A model generated the notes under the pieces. That model saw nothing but the letters and a program-made list of their open reading frames with translations, was not told the DNA's origin and did not search any database. Below, one piece after another: positions 11,236-23,541 of a DNA stretch of 64,000 nucleotides. This DNA is from Epiperipatus broadwayi (Eukaryota; Onychophora; Udeonychophora; Euonychophora; Peripatidae). Where the stretch lies: positions 4,297,859 to 4,361,858 of the forward strand of contig JAQFVV010006306.1 of NCBI GenBank assembly GCA_028023455.1. Direction: 5' to 3'. How positions within the stretch are numbered: the first letter of the stretch is position 1; the number at the start of each line of letters is the position of its first letter. The translations under genes and the position numbers were made by a program.

Positions 11236-12710
11236 TTTACAATTAAGCTCCAGGTATAAGAATATCTGTATTTGAAATATTTGTAAATAGTTTTGTAATA
11301 TCTTGTTTTTGGAACGAAAGATTTGTAACCCATAGACATTAATTTTAAATTGTAATTAGAATATAACCTTAACCAGCAAGGAAAAAATACATATAATGGA
11401 TTTTATTATTTTTTTGATCCAGAGTTTCATTTTCACTTTTTTCTTACTCTTTTCCAATTAGTTTGTTCAGGCGATTGGATCAGCGACCTACGCAGATTAT
11501 TGTTAAAGTTAGATTAGCAGCAAGTTTAAACTGCTAATGAAGGTCTAAACAGACATCGGAGATAAAAGTATTTTAATATTTACAGTGAACAAGCTGTTAT
11601 AAAAGATGGAAAATATGCATTGTGATATGGCAATTCTAATGATGAGGGGATAGACCCTTATTTAAGTGCCAGCTGGGACCCAATTTTATCTGGAGATATC
11701 AATCTATCATATGGTCTATCTAGATTGTTTATGTGTAAAACCTGCCTGAAATAGGTGTTTAAAAGAACCTGCTAGAAAAAATGAAATCTAGCATTTGAAA
11801 TAAATGCTTTTCTATCCAATTCAGGGATGGTAATCTGAATTAAAAATAAATGCCTATTTTTTAAAATATTTTATTTGGAAATCAAATTATGTAAGGAAAA
11901 TTAAGTTTATCAAGAAGAATCTAAAATTTAAAAGAAACATATCAGAATGTACGCAAATTCAAAAAGACGCAAGCAATCTTCACAAATTTAAGACACCTCT
12001 AAGGAAAAAACAAATAAACCCAATCATGGACTTGACCATAACTTATTTATATAGAACTAGATTCTGTGTAAACACAAAAATTGTTATATATAATCGTACA
12101 TACAATTTTTGTAATTGAGTTAGAGTTTAATGAGATTTTTATACGCATGAATAATATTCTTATCTATATTCTTTTTTATGCACAAATGTATTGTGAATAC
12201 AAATTTTTGCATAGAATCTTTTTGTTAGTTAATGGATAAATAAAGGCAGAGGGGGGATTTATTAATAATATTGTTATGGTTATTTATCGTTTGTTTTGTT
12301 ATCAAAGAAAATGCTTATTTAAGACTATAATTCCATTTATAGTTTTTATATTATTCACTTTTATCAAAATTTTACAGTTTTGAATGTCTCTCTTCTATGT
12401 AGTATTCAAAATGTATTTAGTTATACCTCAGTACAAGTTATAAATTGGGTGTGTATGATTTCTAACTATACGTAAATTAATAGCCATAAAAATGGATATT
12501 GATGGAATTGGATGTCCTGTAATGATTGTTTATAACTGGTGTTCATTAATGAATACACTATCATTATTTCATTCATAAGCCAAATTCTAGAGATGGTGTC
12601 GAGAGAAACATTTACCATTCAATTTACAGTGTAATTTCCACATACAAATGTGTCTGAAAATTTGTGATAACGATGTTATAGTTGTACATCACCTAATATT
12701 AGTTGTTGTT
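11236..12710. other. AT-rich non-coding DNA, nothing recognised
   Basis: No gene, tRNA or clear repeat seen. Confidence 0.4.
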
Positions 12711-12714
12711 TATA

Positions 12715-13205
12715 GATAAAATTCAAACTTTAATGTTTCAAATACATTCAACTATTTATAATGGCACACAGATTAGTACACAACCCATAATTCAAACTTT
12801 AACGTTTCAAATACATTCAACTATTTATAATGGCACACAGATTAGTACACAACACATTTCATGTGATACTATTCTTCTCTTCTTCAGGTGTCGCTGACCT
12901 GACCAGTGACAACACTAGCAAGGGAATTGTAACTCCTAGATAAATATATACAATTTCTACTAAATGCTGCCTTTGACTGAATAGCCTAATTAGTTATGAG
13001 TGTTACCTTAAATTCAACATTCACAAATTTAAAGATTCCAGACTCAATTCCCTTGCTAATTCTGCCACTGGTCAGATCAGAAACACCTGCAGAACAGGAA
13101 GTAATATCATTTCAAAATATTGTATTATATATTAATCTGTGTGCTATTATTAATAGTTGAAATTTATTTGAAAAGTTTAAATAAAATTTGAATTTTTCTA
13201 GAGAC
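12715..13205. repeat. Inverted pair of PLE pseudo-LTR relatives
   Basis: The left half (12715-12945, plus orientation) has two ~70-bp tandem units (TTTCAAATACATTCAACTAT...ATGGCACACAGATTAGTACA), then CTTCTTCAGGTGTCGCTGAC and a decayed box B. The right half (about 12976-13205) is the same sequence inverted, with a decayed box A (TAGCCTAATTAGTTATGAG). Element order matches the PLE pLTRs at 3829 and 6648. No RT or nuclease lies between the halves. Confidence 0.6.
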
Positions 13206-13329
13206 ATCTAATAATTAATGTTAGATGGTGGAAATAGCTCAACATACAATTATTATGTATTTGTATACTTATAGGTGAAAGAAATCTACTATTGACAGAA
13301 AACAATTCAGTAGTATTTGTATACAAATA

Positions 13330-13800
13330 GTATTCATTAAAAACTAGTCAACACTTAGCAATCCCAATATCAATCAACAATTTCGGTTGTCATGGCAACT
13401 TTTTTTAAACAGTAAGGGTGGAATCCCACCCTTATTAATGGTCTAATATGCTTATATAGACACTAAGAATTGCAACGTGACCACAGAGATTGAAATTATT
13501 GATCTAAAGAAGTTTAAATAAATCTCTTTAAACAGGTAAATAAAAACTATTCTGAATGCAGACTAATAAATAGTCGAATATCACATTACAAATTGCAATT
13601 ATAAATTTCAAATTGCACCCCAAGTATTACTTAAATAATAAATGTAATAATGCTCAAGGCTAAATGGGTTTATAAGTAATCGTTAAAACCGGTCAACACA
13701 TAGACAATCCCAATATCAATCAACAATTTCTGTTGTCATGGCAACCTCATTTTAACAATAAGGGTGGAATCCCATCCTTATTAATGGCCCAATATACCTG
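13330..13800 (+). repeat. Family E interspersed repeat, partial tandem dimer
   Basis: A ~350-bp unit starting ACTAGTCAACACTTAGCAAT (13345) is followed by the start of a second copy at 13688. Both contain the hairpin AAGGGTGG-AAT-CCCACCCTT. A third, diverged copy lies at 39555-39790. No open frame and no hammerhead core seen. The head-to-tail layout and unit size resemble the ribozyme repeats elsewhere in the window. Confidence 0.55.
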
Positions 13801-15776
13801 CTTGCTTCATTTATAGCCCATGTATATACTTCAATATTTGTACACATTGGTAATATGCGCATGTGATTTTAAGTTAAAAGTATCTTATTTTAAAATAAAT
13901 GTTACAAGCATGATTAATTAATTAAAGGAATGTGAATGCAGTTCACACAATGGGAAAAGGGTAGATAATGGAAAGAAGCCATTACAGAAGGAAATGTGGG
14001 TGCCTTATTTCCCTATCTATAAGTATAATTGGCTGAAAGTTACAGTTGGACATCTTTAGCCAGTTCATGTTTAAAGTGCTAAAAGGAAGGTAGAAACTAG
14101 CAAGGAAATCGACTCAGCAGCAAGCGAAGTATGAGGAAGTAGAAGACTGATGGAACAGTAATTAAAATTAAATGTAGGCCCAAATCTATTAAGAACTCAA
14201 AAGTGCACACCAGACATAAAAATAAAAGCTTGGCTTGGGCATTGTTTAAGTTACTTTTATGATTATTATTCTGCTTCATTTATAGAGATTTTAAATTTTA
14301 TAAAATTAATTTTTTTTGTGTGATCCAGAATATTAAGTAAAATAGATATGATAAAGTACCTACCAAGATGAGCAAATAGTCAGGCGTAAGCTTCTTCAGT
14401 CATTGGCAAAGTCTAGCATCCAGAAGAGTTCCATCAACATGACTGAAATCTGTCTATGCTCCTGCCAACTCCATGCTGGTCCCCCAAAACCATGAATTGC
14501 TATATTAATGTCTGTGTAGAAAATCTCAAGTCCCTACAATCTTGCCGGTAAACTTTATTAAAATACATTCAATTGCTCTTAATAACTGTAATTAAATTAT
14601 TGGTATGTTTTCTTTCACTAGTCTTAACTTTAGTAACGTTATATATTATTATTACTTATGTCAAAATCTACTGATCTTAACTATTTAGAAATTCAAATTT
14701 ATTTTATCTTGGTTATATGTTAACTTGAATGATGGAGTAAATTTTCAAATAGTTTTTTTGTGTTTATGTTTCTCTTCTCTGATATCCCAAGGGATATCAT
14801 GAGTGGAGAAGACGCTAAATTTAAATAATAAAGTAAATAACAATATGTATTTTGATTGATTTTTCTTACTTTTCCCCCCATCCTGTCAAGTAAAGTTATT
14901 TTCTATTTCTTAAAAGCTGTTATTGAAGGATGACAAGCGAATAATCATTATTCAATTATATAAATAAGTTTGCTAATGTGTTGCCTTATAAATATATGAT
15001 CAAACCAATACATTAATTCTGCATTATGATTAGATTTCCATAATGCAAATAATATATAAATTGTTTATAATTAAAGATATCCATAGCATAAGGATAATGT
15101 TAGTAATATGGTTTATAATTAAAGATTTCCATCCTGTAAAAATAATATTAGGGAGTTATTTCAGGATCTGTATTGCTTTACCGATGTACACCTTGTAATA
15201 TATATAAATCAAACCGCAACTCATTTACTGGTAATGTAATAATCAAAGGACCTTATGGGTAATTAATATTCCTCCATATTTTAAATATATTAGATTTTAA
15301 AGTTAAAGATTATTTAGTTAATATTTTATTATAAATGGCTTCTAGCTTATAATACGAGTTATACTTGGTTAAGTGGGAATACGTGCAGTTTTATAAAAAT
15401 GTATTTCATTATGTTAATTTAGTATGGGTGAAAGGTTAAGTAAATCAGTTTTATTTCACCTATTGCATCCCTACAATTAAGTGAGTTGCAATGGCTTATT
15501 AAAAATGATTCACTATCTCCGATTCCTGCATGGTTCACTCATTCATGTATAGTCAGTGTCCAGTGGCTGCTAAATCACTCTTTGCATGCCCGGGCTTCTA
15601 ATCGGAATTAGCACTAATCTAGGTTCTGCATTAGAGCTGAACACACCTGCGGCCAGGGACATCCTTGTCTAATAGTGAAACCTGCCATCAGATTGCTAAG
15701 CTGATCTTCATTATTTTTCAACTAATAAACATCACATGATCACCATTTCTTATGCTTGCATATAACTGTTATTAAA
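13801..15776. other. Non-coding DNA, nothing recognised
   Basis: AT-rich. A somewhat GC-richer patch at 15530-15700 has no recognisable coding or RNA content. The short outer sequence 15722-15765 (AATAAACATCACATGATCACC...) is the flank that usually borders family A repeats. Confidence 0.35.
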
Positions 15777-15961
15777 ACAGGCAAAAACTCATTATACATA
15801 TTGCCACTCTCACTGACGAAAGCCATAAGCCAGAAACTAGTCTGGGGATATTGAAGGTGTGGGCACTAGATGTGGATTTTATGCACAAGCCTTCTGGCAT
15901 CCATTGATTACGTTAGCTTGCAGTGAATGGCAATATGTATAGTGAGTTTTTGCCTGTTTTA
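15777..15961 (+). repeat. Family A repeat A1, left arm internally deleted
   Basis: The ends are inverted: ACAGGCAAAAACTC at the left, GAGTTTTTGCCTGT at the right. The right arm is complete, including TATGCACAAGCCTTCTGGCA and the TCCATTGATTACG block. The left arm keeps only about 35 bases and has lost its antisense ribozyme. One sense hammerhead remains. Confidence 0.65.
15807..15848 (+). ncRNA. Hammerhead ribozyme motif, family A1
   Basis: CTGACGA (15813-15819), stem II AGCCATAAGCCA region, GAAAC (15833-15837), a two-base loop TA, and GTC (15840-15842) with predicted cleavage before 15843. Stem I pairs CTCTCA with TGGGGA (five pairs including two G-U). Helix III is only A-U and C-G, as in the minimal hammerheads of PLEs. 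The core is consensus (CUGANGA, GAAA). Confidence 0.65.
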
Positions 15962-15989
15962 ATATTTTTCAACCATTGACAGCCTACAC

Positions 15990-17148
15990 CTAACGTAATA
16001 CCACAATCTTCTAATTAATCCTTAATCATCAACTTTCACCTATACATCAATAGCCCTAGGTAGCCTAAATCCAACCTGAGCACAATAGTCCCTACATGTT
16101 TAAAAATTTGATAAATTATTAAATTCAAACCCATAATAGACCGATAGCCTGCCTATACTTTTGCTATGGATTAAATAGGGCACAACTATTTCTATAAGCC
16201 ACCGTCACCTTTAAGTACATTCTGTGAAAACCAGCAGATTATTTTATTTTAATAAATATATGTTACACTATTTATCACTTTATTTCATGTAATAAACATT
16301 ATTCTATTGTTCTTAATTATAAGTGTGCTATAACACTCGGAAGTTTATAAATAAGCGTATAGAATTAAATTAGTTTATCAATTGCAGAGATATGCCTATC
16401 CATAACTTTGTGTATCACTGTTAAAGCATTCCCCTTGTAGCCATTGAGAAATAATTAAATCCATAATCATATAATTCCAAGTTAATAAATCAATAAATTA
16501 GTTAAAAGGTAATAAATTAGTTAATGATGTGTAAGGTCGTGTGCCGATGAAGGAACCTGAGGAGAATCCGTGCTTAACCCCAAGTTACGTTGAGCTGTAT
16601 AAGAGAAGCTGTGTGGTGCCAAGAGTATTAATTATGTAATAGAGACTAGGAAGCCTAGGTATGGGTTTAAACTAGGATCCTGGGGGTAGCGATACCTCTA
16701 TGCATGCTGATTGAGAGTGCCTGCTTGGTCTTTCGGTCTTGATAGCAAATTATACATACTTGACCATTACAGTATAGACACTATCAATAGTAAGTATACA
16801 AATAGTATGTATACTGTTTAAAAATTTTGATCTGATAATTCCAGCATTAAGAAAATATTTTATAACATCAATAAATAAAATCATAAAGCTGGAAAAATCT
16901 AACACTGCATATTTTAAAATTATATTAAGAAAATAATCCAGTTATTTGTTCCAGAGAAATTTTAAAAACAGTTAGTCAGTGAGGTAAACAACTTGGAGTA
17001 AATCAGTTATTATTTAAATTAAACATTAACGGACTAATGCTAAATTGAAAACATATGAATAAAAATCTGAAGGATTGTAGAAATTCCAAGAAAGAACAAA
17101 CTTATCAAATAAGATAAAGCATTAATGTCATAAGAAATTAGGGTAGAG
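15990..17148. other. Non-coding DNA, nothing recognised
   Basis: No coding similarity. A GC-richer patch at 16530-16750 does not form a tRNA or a readable frame that I recognise. Confidence 0.35.
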
Positions 17149-17639
17149 TAGGAGTCGACAAACTGCAGTTCGTAAATTACATTTGATTCAATCTGCAGTT
17201 CGCGAATTACATTTGATTCGATCCCAATCTCGCGGCTCTTTTTATCATGATAAACATTTTTTATTTACTCTTTTAATTTGTAAATATTTAGATGGCTCTA
17301 GGAGAGGAAAACCGTGCTTTACAAAATTGTTTTTTGAATTCAGTTTTATTATAAAATAGTATTTATTGTAAGTGATGTTTAGTTATTAGAAATTTGTGAA
17401 TAAATCCAATCAAAGTAATTTTTTGATATTTTTAAGAGAATTTTTATTTTCGTTAGGATATATACAGATTCTATTATGTCCTATTAGTAAAATAAATGTC
17501 CAAATATATCCACATCCCCATTCCAAAATTTATATTTTTCATGAACCTATTTTTCACCTTTTTCCTTGCGGCTCTTTTATTGGGGGTTGGGATATTTAAA
17601 TAAAATAGTTTATCATGTTAAAAAGTTTGCCGAACCCTG
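17149..17639. mobile_element. Probable hAT-type MITE
   Basis: The right end reads inward as CAGGGTTCGGCAAAC (complement of 17625-17639). The left end, TAGGAGTCGACAAAC (17149-17163), is its diverged partner. Subterminal GCGGCTCTTTT occurs near both ends (17230 and 17567), as in many hAT MITEs. The 8 bases outside (GGGTAGAG left, GTGTATAA right) match at 5 of 8 positions, a plausible decayed target duplication. No transposase inside. Confidence 0.55.
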
Positions 17640-17694
17640 GTGTATAAGAAAGCTTGTCTAAAGTCTCAAGACAAAAAAAAAAAGCAGTTTTATG

Positions 17695-17783
17695 TATAAT
17701 TTTTTTTTTCATATGTCAAATGTGTTGACCGGGGAGCGAACCCAGGTCAGCTACTTGGAAGGCAGCTATGCTAACCACTATGA
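17695..17783 (-). mobile_element. tRNA-Gly-derived SINE fragment
   Basis: The minus strand resembles tRNA-Gly: box A-like AGTGGTTAGCATAGCTG, anticodon arm CTGCCTTCCAAGTAG (TCC), box B GGGTTCGCTCCCC and GGTCAACACA. A short tail TTTGACATATG and an A-run follow. The same tail follows related sequences at 24118 and 37648, so this is an SINE-like family, not a working tRNA gene (the acceptor 5' strand is missing). Confidence 0.6.
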
Positions 17784-18130
17784 AAAGTAAAACTGTTTAA
17801 TAGTTAAAATATAATTGGCAAAATATAGAGACAAGAGTTAAGATTAAGCAAATCCTTGCAAATTATTTATTAATATGTTTATAATTAATTAAATGACAAT
17901 TACAAATCTAAATCCTTAAATAACAGTCAATACATTTTTTCTATTATGCGAACACCCAAGATTAATACAAATTTTCAAAACAATTTGAGCCTATGATTTG
18001 AGAAGCAATTTAATAATTAAACTAAAGATATATTTTAATATTACAAAACTAGTGCGAGTGCTTGAACCTAAGTCGGCTTCAGCAGTTATATATGTAAACC
18101 AGATGAACATACGTTAAAAGCTATTCTGCA

Positions 18131-18419
18131 TGCGCTTTTTACGAGTGTTAATAATAAATGAATACTTTCATTCCCAACACAAGATATAGTATTTATGAAA
18201 GAATAAAATGAATCCACTTATTCTTTCCAACCCAAATGCTTATATATGGGCAAATCTTAAATACTGGAAATGAAAGCTTTCATTTCCAGTACTTAAGATT
18301 TGCCCATATATAAGCATTTGGGTTGGAAAGAATAAGTGGATTCATTTTCTTTCATAAATACTATATCTTGTGTTGGGAATGAAAGTATTCATTTATTATT
18401 AACACTCGTAAAAAGTGTA
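18131..18419. repeat. Near-perfect 289-bp palindrome
   Basis: Both arms, about 143 bases each, meet at GAAAGCTTTC (centre near 18276/18277) with essentially no loop. Outer ends are CGCTTTTTACGAGTGTTA and TAACACTCGTAAAAAGTG. Apart from one 3-base indel (about 18207) and a few mismatches near the ends, the arms look identical. The motif ACACAAGATATAG / CTATATCTTGTGT resembles the middle of the foldback at 32527-32872. No coding content. Confidence 0.75.
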
Positions 18420-20300
18420 AGACACAATAGCTTGAAAAGGCTGATCTTTAATGTATTACAATTTATAAAACATAGTGCTATAAAAATAAATGCTTATTTA
18501 CATACGTTAAAACTATATTGCTATATATATTGTTCTTCATATTTCCCATTTATAACTTGGTTTCAGAATCAAACAAATCACTATTATATTATTTTTTTAG
18601 ACCTGTCATTTTATTAATTAATAAATAAAATAATTAATTATATGCAATTTTTTATAATAAACTTATAGTATATATAAGCGCTTTAAAACACTGGTTGAAG
18701 GTGTTAATAGCAAACAATCAAAATGAATTAATCCAAGCTAAGCACTTTTGAGATGTTATCCCTCATAATCATAGCCAAAATAGTAATAGTTGTTGTGATA
18801 TTATTAAATGGTAATACTGTATATGCAAATGTATATGTAAATTAATCAGCTAGAGACATTTTCTGGAAATAGCGAAGCATGGGTTGCGTCTATTAATTGT
18901 GTTATTGTCATTGATGATAAAATACGCCTCTTTTATCTTCCTTTTGCAGTTGTTAGTTTCAGTGCACACAATTTTGGGGTTAAAGAAAAACTTATGCAAA
19001 TGTTAGATTAAAATTCCCGTTATATTCTCCTATGCTCATATATTTGGTGATTCTTTTGCTCTATATCAAGCTGAGTACTGTACTGGACAATAACAAATAT
19101 TCATGTGTGAATTGTACCTGTTATGTATGTGCTGTAAGCATGGGCATTTTCATAAAAGAGTAACATGAGTAGTAAGTAATACTGTATTTTATTTTATATT
19201 TTAATAAAATATATTAAGTAAAACACTTTAATGGAGAGTTATTTAAGAATTAATTATACAGAAAATATTCCAAAATGATTAGAGAACTATAATTAATGAG
19301 CAATTAAATGAATAATCTAATTTAAGTTAGGTAACAAAAAATAGATACTATTAAAAAATATTGACATAAGAAGATATCAGGATCGGCTGAGATTCGGAAG
19401 CAAATGACCAACCGATATAAAAATTTGGAATGGGACTTTATCCTGGCTGGGTAAGGCAATTATATACCTAAATCGGTCTTGCAATATGATTCTGGATGCC
19501 ACTATATGTTTGTATAAATACGGAGTGACCTATCGCCAAACATCAAAACTAGATCTAGTGATATTTAACAGATTGCACAGATCTTCATTATAATTTATGT
19601 AAGCCTTAGTGTGAGGGCTATAAGTATGATTTATAAAACAAATATCTTAGAAATATTAAATACTAGCTGTATTTGTATATAATTATTTTTCTGATAATTG
19701 CTAATATAGATGAATTTACAAGTCCAAGAGAGTAGTCATGTTCGGATTTAGCAGTATCCAAGTTTAAGTCCTTTTTATTAATGATGACCTTGTAGTATTG
19801 TTAAATCACCATAAAACTCTGCACAACATGGGAAATTAATTGATGGTATTCATTGTTCATGTAATTATATTATTATTTAGTTATATCCATTATACACATG
19901 GTAACAATGGAGTTCTCAGTATGATTATTGCGACTCTTTAGTTAAATATCGATTTCATTATAATTGACTGCTCAATGTGAGGCTTCATTATCATTATGTA
20001 GTCTTAACAACTGCACTCCATTAGTATCAAGAAATTTGTTACAAGATAAAGCTTTAAAAAAAAAAACAGAAATGTAGGGAGAAATTAAAAAAAATCCCAT
20101 ATCAGTAAAGCTATATGAAATTATTGAAAAATTTCAAAATGGAAAAAGATTTATATTAAGCGAACTGAATTTCTCTAAGATTATTTTTAACAATGATTAG
20201 AAGTGATTAAGGCAATCAATGATTTATAATCAAAATTGCTAATTACATTTAGTAAGTTTTTTTGAAAACTTTCGATATTTTAATTTGTGAAGCGCAGTCA
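18420..20300. other. AT-rich non-coding DNA, nothing recognised
   Basis: No gene, tRNA or repeat that I recognise. Confidence 0.35.
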
Positions 20301-20301
20301 T

Positions 20302-20565
20302 TTGAAAATTGAAATAAATCGAGATACTGCCAAATCTCCAGCACTCATTACAACACTTAACCGACAGCCAATCAAATGTCATGGATAGCTGCCCAAATGA
20401 CTTCCAAACCCAAACACATAACAAAGATTTTACGAGAAAAAGGTAGTTTGTGTGTTTGGAAGTTATTTGGGCAGCTATCCATGACATCTGATTGGCTGTC
20501 AGTTAAGTGTTGTAACGAGCGCTGGAGATTTGGCAGTATCTCGATTTATTTCAATTTTGAAAACT
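20302..20565. repeat. Foldback element with ~118-bp arms
   Basis: The left arm 20302-20420 and right arm 20448-20565 are inverted copies (CATGGATAGCTGCCCAAATG left; TGGGCAGCTATCCATGACAT right), separated by a ~27-base spacer. A fragment of the same sequence (CTGATTGGCTGTCACTTAAG) lies at 24968-25000, so it is interspersed. Open frames here are mirror images of each other and not genes. Confidence 0.65.
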
Positions 20566-20599
20566 TTAGGAAAATATTTAACAAATTTATAATTTTATA

Positions 20600-20927
20600 G
20601 AAGATAATCATCCCTCCTCAGTAGCACCATTAAACAGTGATGTTAAAACTGTAAGGATACTTTCGCCCCAGCTACAAGATACGAGACTTTGAGAAAATAA
20701 GAATGACCATCTTGTTTTCGAACTCGAATGTGCCAATCTTAACTGTCTAGAAGTGAGAGTGTGAATATATAAATCATTCACTTTAAATCCATTTCTTTTT
20801 TTAACGATCTTATTAGCACTTCTGAATTATTATAATTTACTTTGTGCTAATATTAGATGTTTGGGCAAGTGGATCCTTGCAGTTTCAACATGTTTAATGG
20901 CACTAGTGAGGAGGGATGATTACCTTC
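20600..20927. mobile_element. MITE with ~58-bp terminal inverted repeats and TA target duplication
   Basis: The left end GAAGATAATCATCCCTCCTC matches the inverted right end GAAGGTAATCATCCCTCCTC. Similarity continues about 58 bases to AAGGATAC/AAGGATCC. TA flanks both ends (20598-20599 and 20928-20929), as expected for a Tc1/mariner-class MITE. The 200-base middle has no coding content. Confidence 0.7.
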
Positions 20928-21295
20928 TATATAATTACAATCTAAACATTGCGCTTGTAAAATTTATTGATTATTAACAAATTTTTAATATCTGTAAACA
21001 TTATATTTAATGGGTGGGGGGGATAGAGTTAGATAATTATGATGCTTGTTATAAACAAACAGATTTTAAATAGCTTGAAGAGTATTTAAATTTAATATTA
21101 TGTTTTTATAAAAAATATGCTATTTTAGAAAAAGTATTTAACCAGGATATATTATCTATTTTATTTAACGAACATACATTCTAAGAATTAAATACAAAAA
21201 AATACCAGTGGAATAGAGCAGTATAGAAAGACTGATATGAATAGGATAAGAAAAATGAATATATTCTTATACAAATTGATATTAAAAGCAGTAAG

Positions 21296-21680
21296 AAACT
21301 GTCCCTACAATAGAGTCACACAGTGCAAGCTTTAGTAATCAATGGATTTAAGGTTTGCGCATAAAATCCTATCTAGTGCCTACTCATCTAATATCCCTAG
21401 ACTAGTTTGTATATTTCATCAGTGAGGAGTTGGATCCGAGAGCACTACATTTAGATTTTACAGCAGTCTTCTCAGGTCCAAGATTCCTCACTGATGAAAG
21501 TCATAAGCTACAAATTAGTCTTGGGATATTGGAGTAGGCACAAAATAAGGAATTTATGTACAAACTTTCTTTATCCATTGATTACTAAGGTCTACACTAG
21601 GTGGCAATACAGTATGGGGAATTTACTGTTTTTAACAGCTTGTGTAGGCATAAAAGGTGATCATGTGATAAATTGATATT
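21296..21680. repeat. Family A repeat A2 (full palindromic unit, decayed)
   Basis: Inverted arms 21296-21450 and 21480-21640, with ends ACTGTCCCTACAATAG and CAGTATGGGGAATTTACTGT, followed by the outer GGTGATCATGTGAT flank. Both arms keep hammerhead remnants: antisense TCATCAG at 21416-21422 and sense CTGATGA at 21491-21497. In the sense arm GAAAC is now CAAAT, so it should be inactive. Confidence 0.65.
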
Positions 21681-22089
21681 ACTAATATGCCTGAAAAACA
21701 TTAAAGAATTTAAATACAGATAAGCAAAACATTTAATTAGAACATTCCATAGGCAGTTTTCTCTAAATCAATCAAAAGATAAAAAGCATCATTAGAATAA
21801 ACCTTATTTAATATATGAAGTTAAAATGTTTTCTAGATGTTTATAAAAAACTTTGGGATAATTATGTGAAAATTACTGGAATAGCGCTCCAATGATTGAA
21901 AACAATGACGATGGCTTATTATATACCACTAAAAATATAAAGATTTTACATATAGAATTTTTAATTTAAATTAACTTGTTTTGGGCTTGAAATTTTACAG
22001 TAATTTTCATAAGCTATAATATTAGCTTATACACAGATGGCATACTATAACATGATTTTCAAATGGATGCCATTTTATTAGAACATTAG

Positions 22090-22590
22090 GAGACTAAAGG
22101 AAGTCAGATCTAGATTTGAAGTTACTTTTGAATATTAAATAATAGATTATCATAAAATTGAATTTTTAAGAGTAGAATTACAGATCTAAGTGCTTGAAAT
22201 CTTACTATAGTGAAACTCAAGCTGGTTTGTCTACAAGACTTGCCCAGCTTGGATATCTGTATGGCTGGGGTAGAAAGGGCAGTGGGTGTTCTTGTTTTCT
22301 TGGAGCGCGGGTTGCGATCGGGCCATGATTTTGATCTCTCTGTGGCTGACATCATTTGTTCCAGAAGAGATGACAGAAAAAGCTGAAGGAAGCATGGTCA
22401 ATAGCTAAAGAACATCACGTCACCAATAAGGACTCTAGCACCATTCTTTCTAAAAAAAATGGCACTTATAGCAAAACCACTTTCGTCATTAATATATAAA
22501 TCTACTCCCAAAAATTTAATTTTATGATAATCTATTATTTAATATTCAAAAGTAACTTTACATCTAGATCTCAACTTCTTTTAATCATAT
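22090..22590. repeat. Foldback/MITE-like element with ~70-bp terminal inverted repeats
   Basis: TCTAGATTTGAAGTTACTTT and the following AATAATAGATTATCATAAAA on the left (22110-22165) are the complement of TTTTATGATAATCTATTATT and AAAGTAACTTTACATCTAGA on the right (22522-22575). The middle (22200-22440) is GC-richer and holds a 77-residue minus-strand frame rich in Ser, Pro and Arg (22122-22355). I do not recognise that frame and would not call it a gene. Confidence 0.5.
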
Positions 22591-23259
22591 AATGCTATAA
22601 TTATACTACGATTCAAACCTGTTTGGTTATTAAAAATGTTTTAGCATTTTTTGAACCATTAGATATTAGCCAGAAAAATCGCCTGTGTTTTTAAAGGGGG
22701 AAAGAGACCTTACATCTTTTTATTATGACTTTTATCGTTGAGGGTCCGTTTTACTTCAAATTATAAACGCATGCATATACAGTTACGATGATCCAATTAT
22801 AATTATCTCTCATTAAATTTTTTGAACTATAATTTAACAATATACGTATACATATTTTTATTTTTGATTTTTGCATTCCCTTTATGTAGAACTTTTTTTT
22901 TTGATATATTTTAAGTCTTGAATAACATGTAAACCCACTAGAAATTACACCCACATACAAATATTTAAAAGTAATAATAAATACAATACAGAATATTCTT
23001 CTTTTTTTTAAAAAAAAAAAAAGAATCAAGTGATTGTTGCTCCTATCTCGAGTAAATATGTTTAAAAGGTTTTTTTTAAAAAAAAACTTCAATTTTTGAC
23101 ATGCCTGAAAATGACTGGCTCGAATTGACCTAAGAAGGCTCATTTAAATAAGTCAGCCCGTAGGTTAACCCAACCCATTAAATAATTGCAAATACTGGCC
23201 CAAACCAGTATTATACAGCCCGCGTCCATTTTGATGTATGGAGGAAAAGTATATTAAAA

Positions 23260-23541
23260 ATGGTAGAAGGCTTTTTAAAAATAGAAATAGCAGACGTACT
23301 ATCTGATACCGAAGAATATTCATCTGGCAACAGAGTTAGACATTCATCGGAACAAGACAACGTAAATAGATCAGACAATCAAATTACTCCATATACTGGT
23401 GATAGCAGCTGCTCTACGTTACGCCTAAAATCAGATATTACTTTACCAACTGACAACAATTTGGATGCTTTATTGCATGAAGTTACAGCTGATGAAGAAC
23501 CGCATATAAGTGTATTAGAAAAAATGCTGGAAAATGGAGAG
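23260..23541 (+). CDS. BED-finger hAT-derived gene, predicted exon 1
   Basis: The ATG at 23260 has A at -3 and G at +4. It opens 94 codons ending exactly at GAG before GTAACA, a good 5' splice site at 23541/23542. The encoded segment is acidic and Ser/Thr-rich (LSDTEEYSSG, LEKMLENGE), like the disordered N terminus of many ZBED proteins. The exon ends in phase 0, and the only strong matching acceptor with a coding exon is at 34521/34522, also phase 0. It starts the domesticated-transposase product described at 34522-36606. Without splicing the frame stops at 23560-23562. The joining is inferred from splice consensus, phase and codon quality; an RNA read would prove it. An upstream untranslated exon is possible. 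Confidence 0.55.

Noticed and set aside
20239-20600. Two open frames with nearly the same protein on opposite strands
   Set aside because: They are mirror translations of the two arms of one foldback element.
22122-22355. 77-codon minus-strand frame with Ser/Pro/Arg-rich sequence
   Set aside because: It lies inside a foldback element and resembles no family I know; there is no support as a gene.
22751-23143. 130-codon minus-strand open frame rich in Lys, Ile and Phe
   Set aside because: The composition is that of AT-rich DNA and homopolymers (FFFKKN, KKRRIF). No domain and no splice context.
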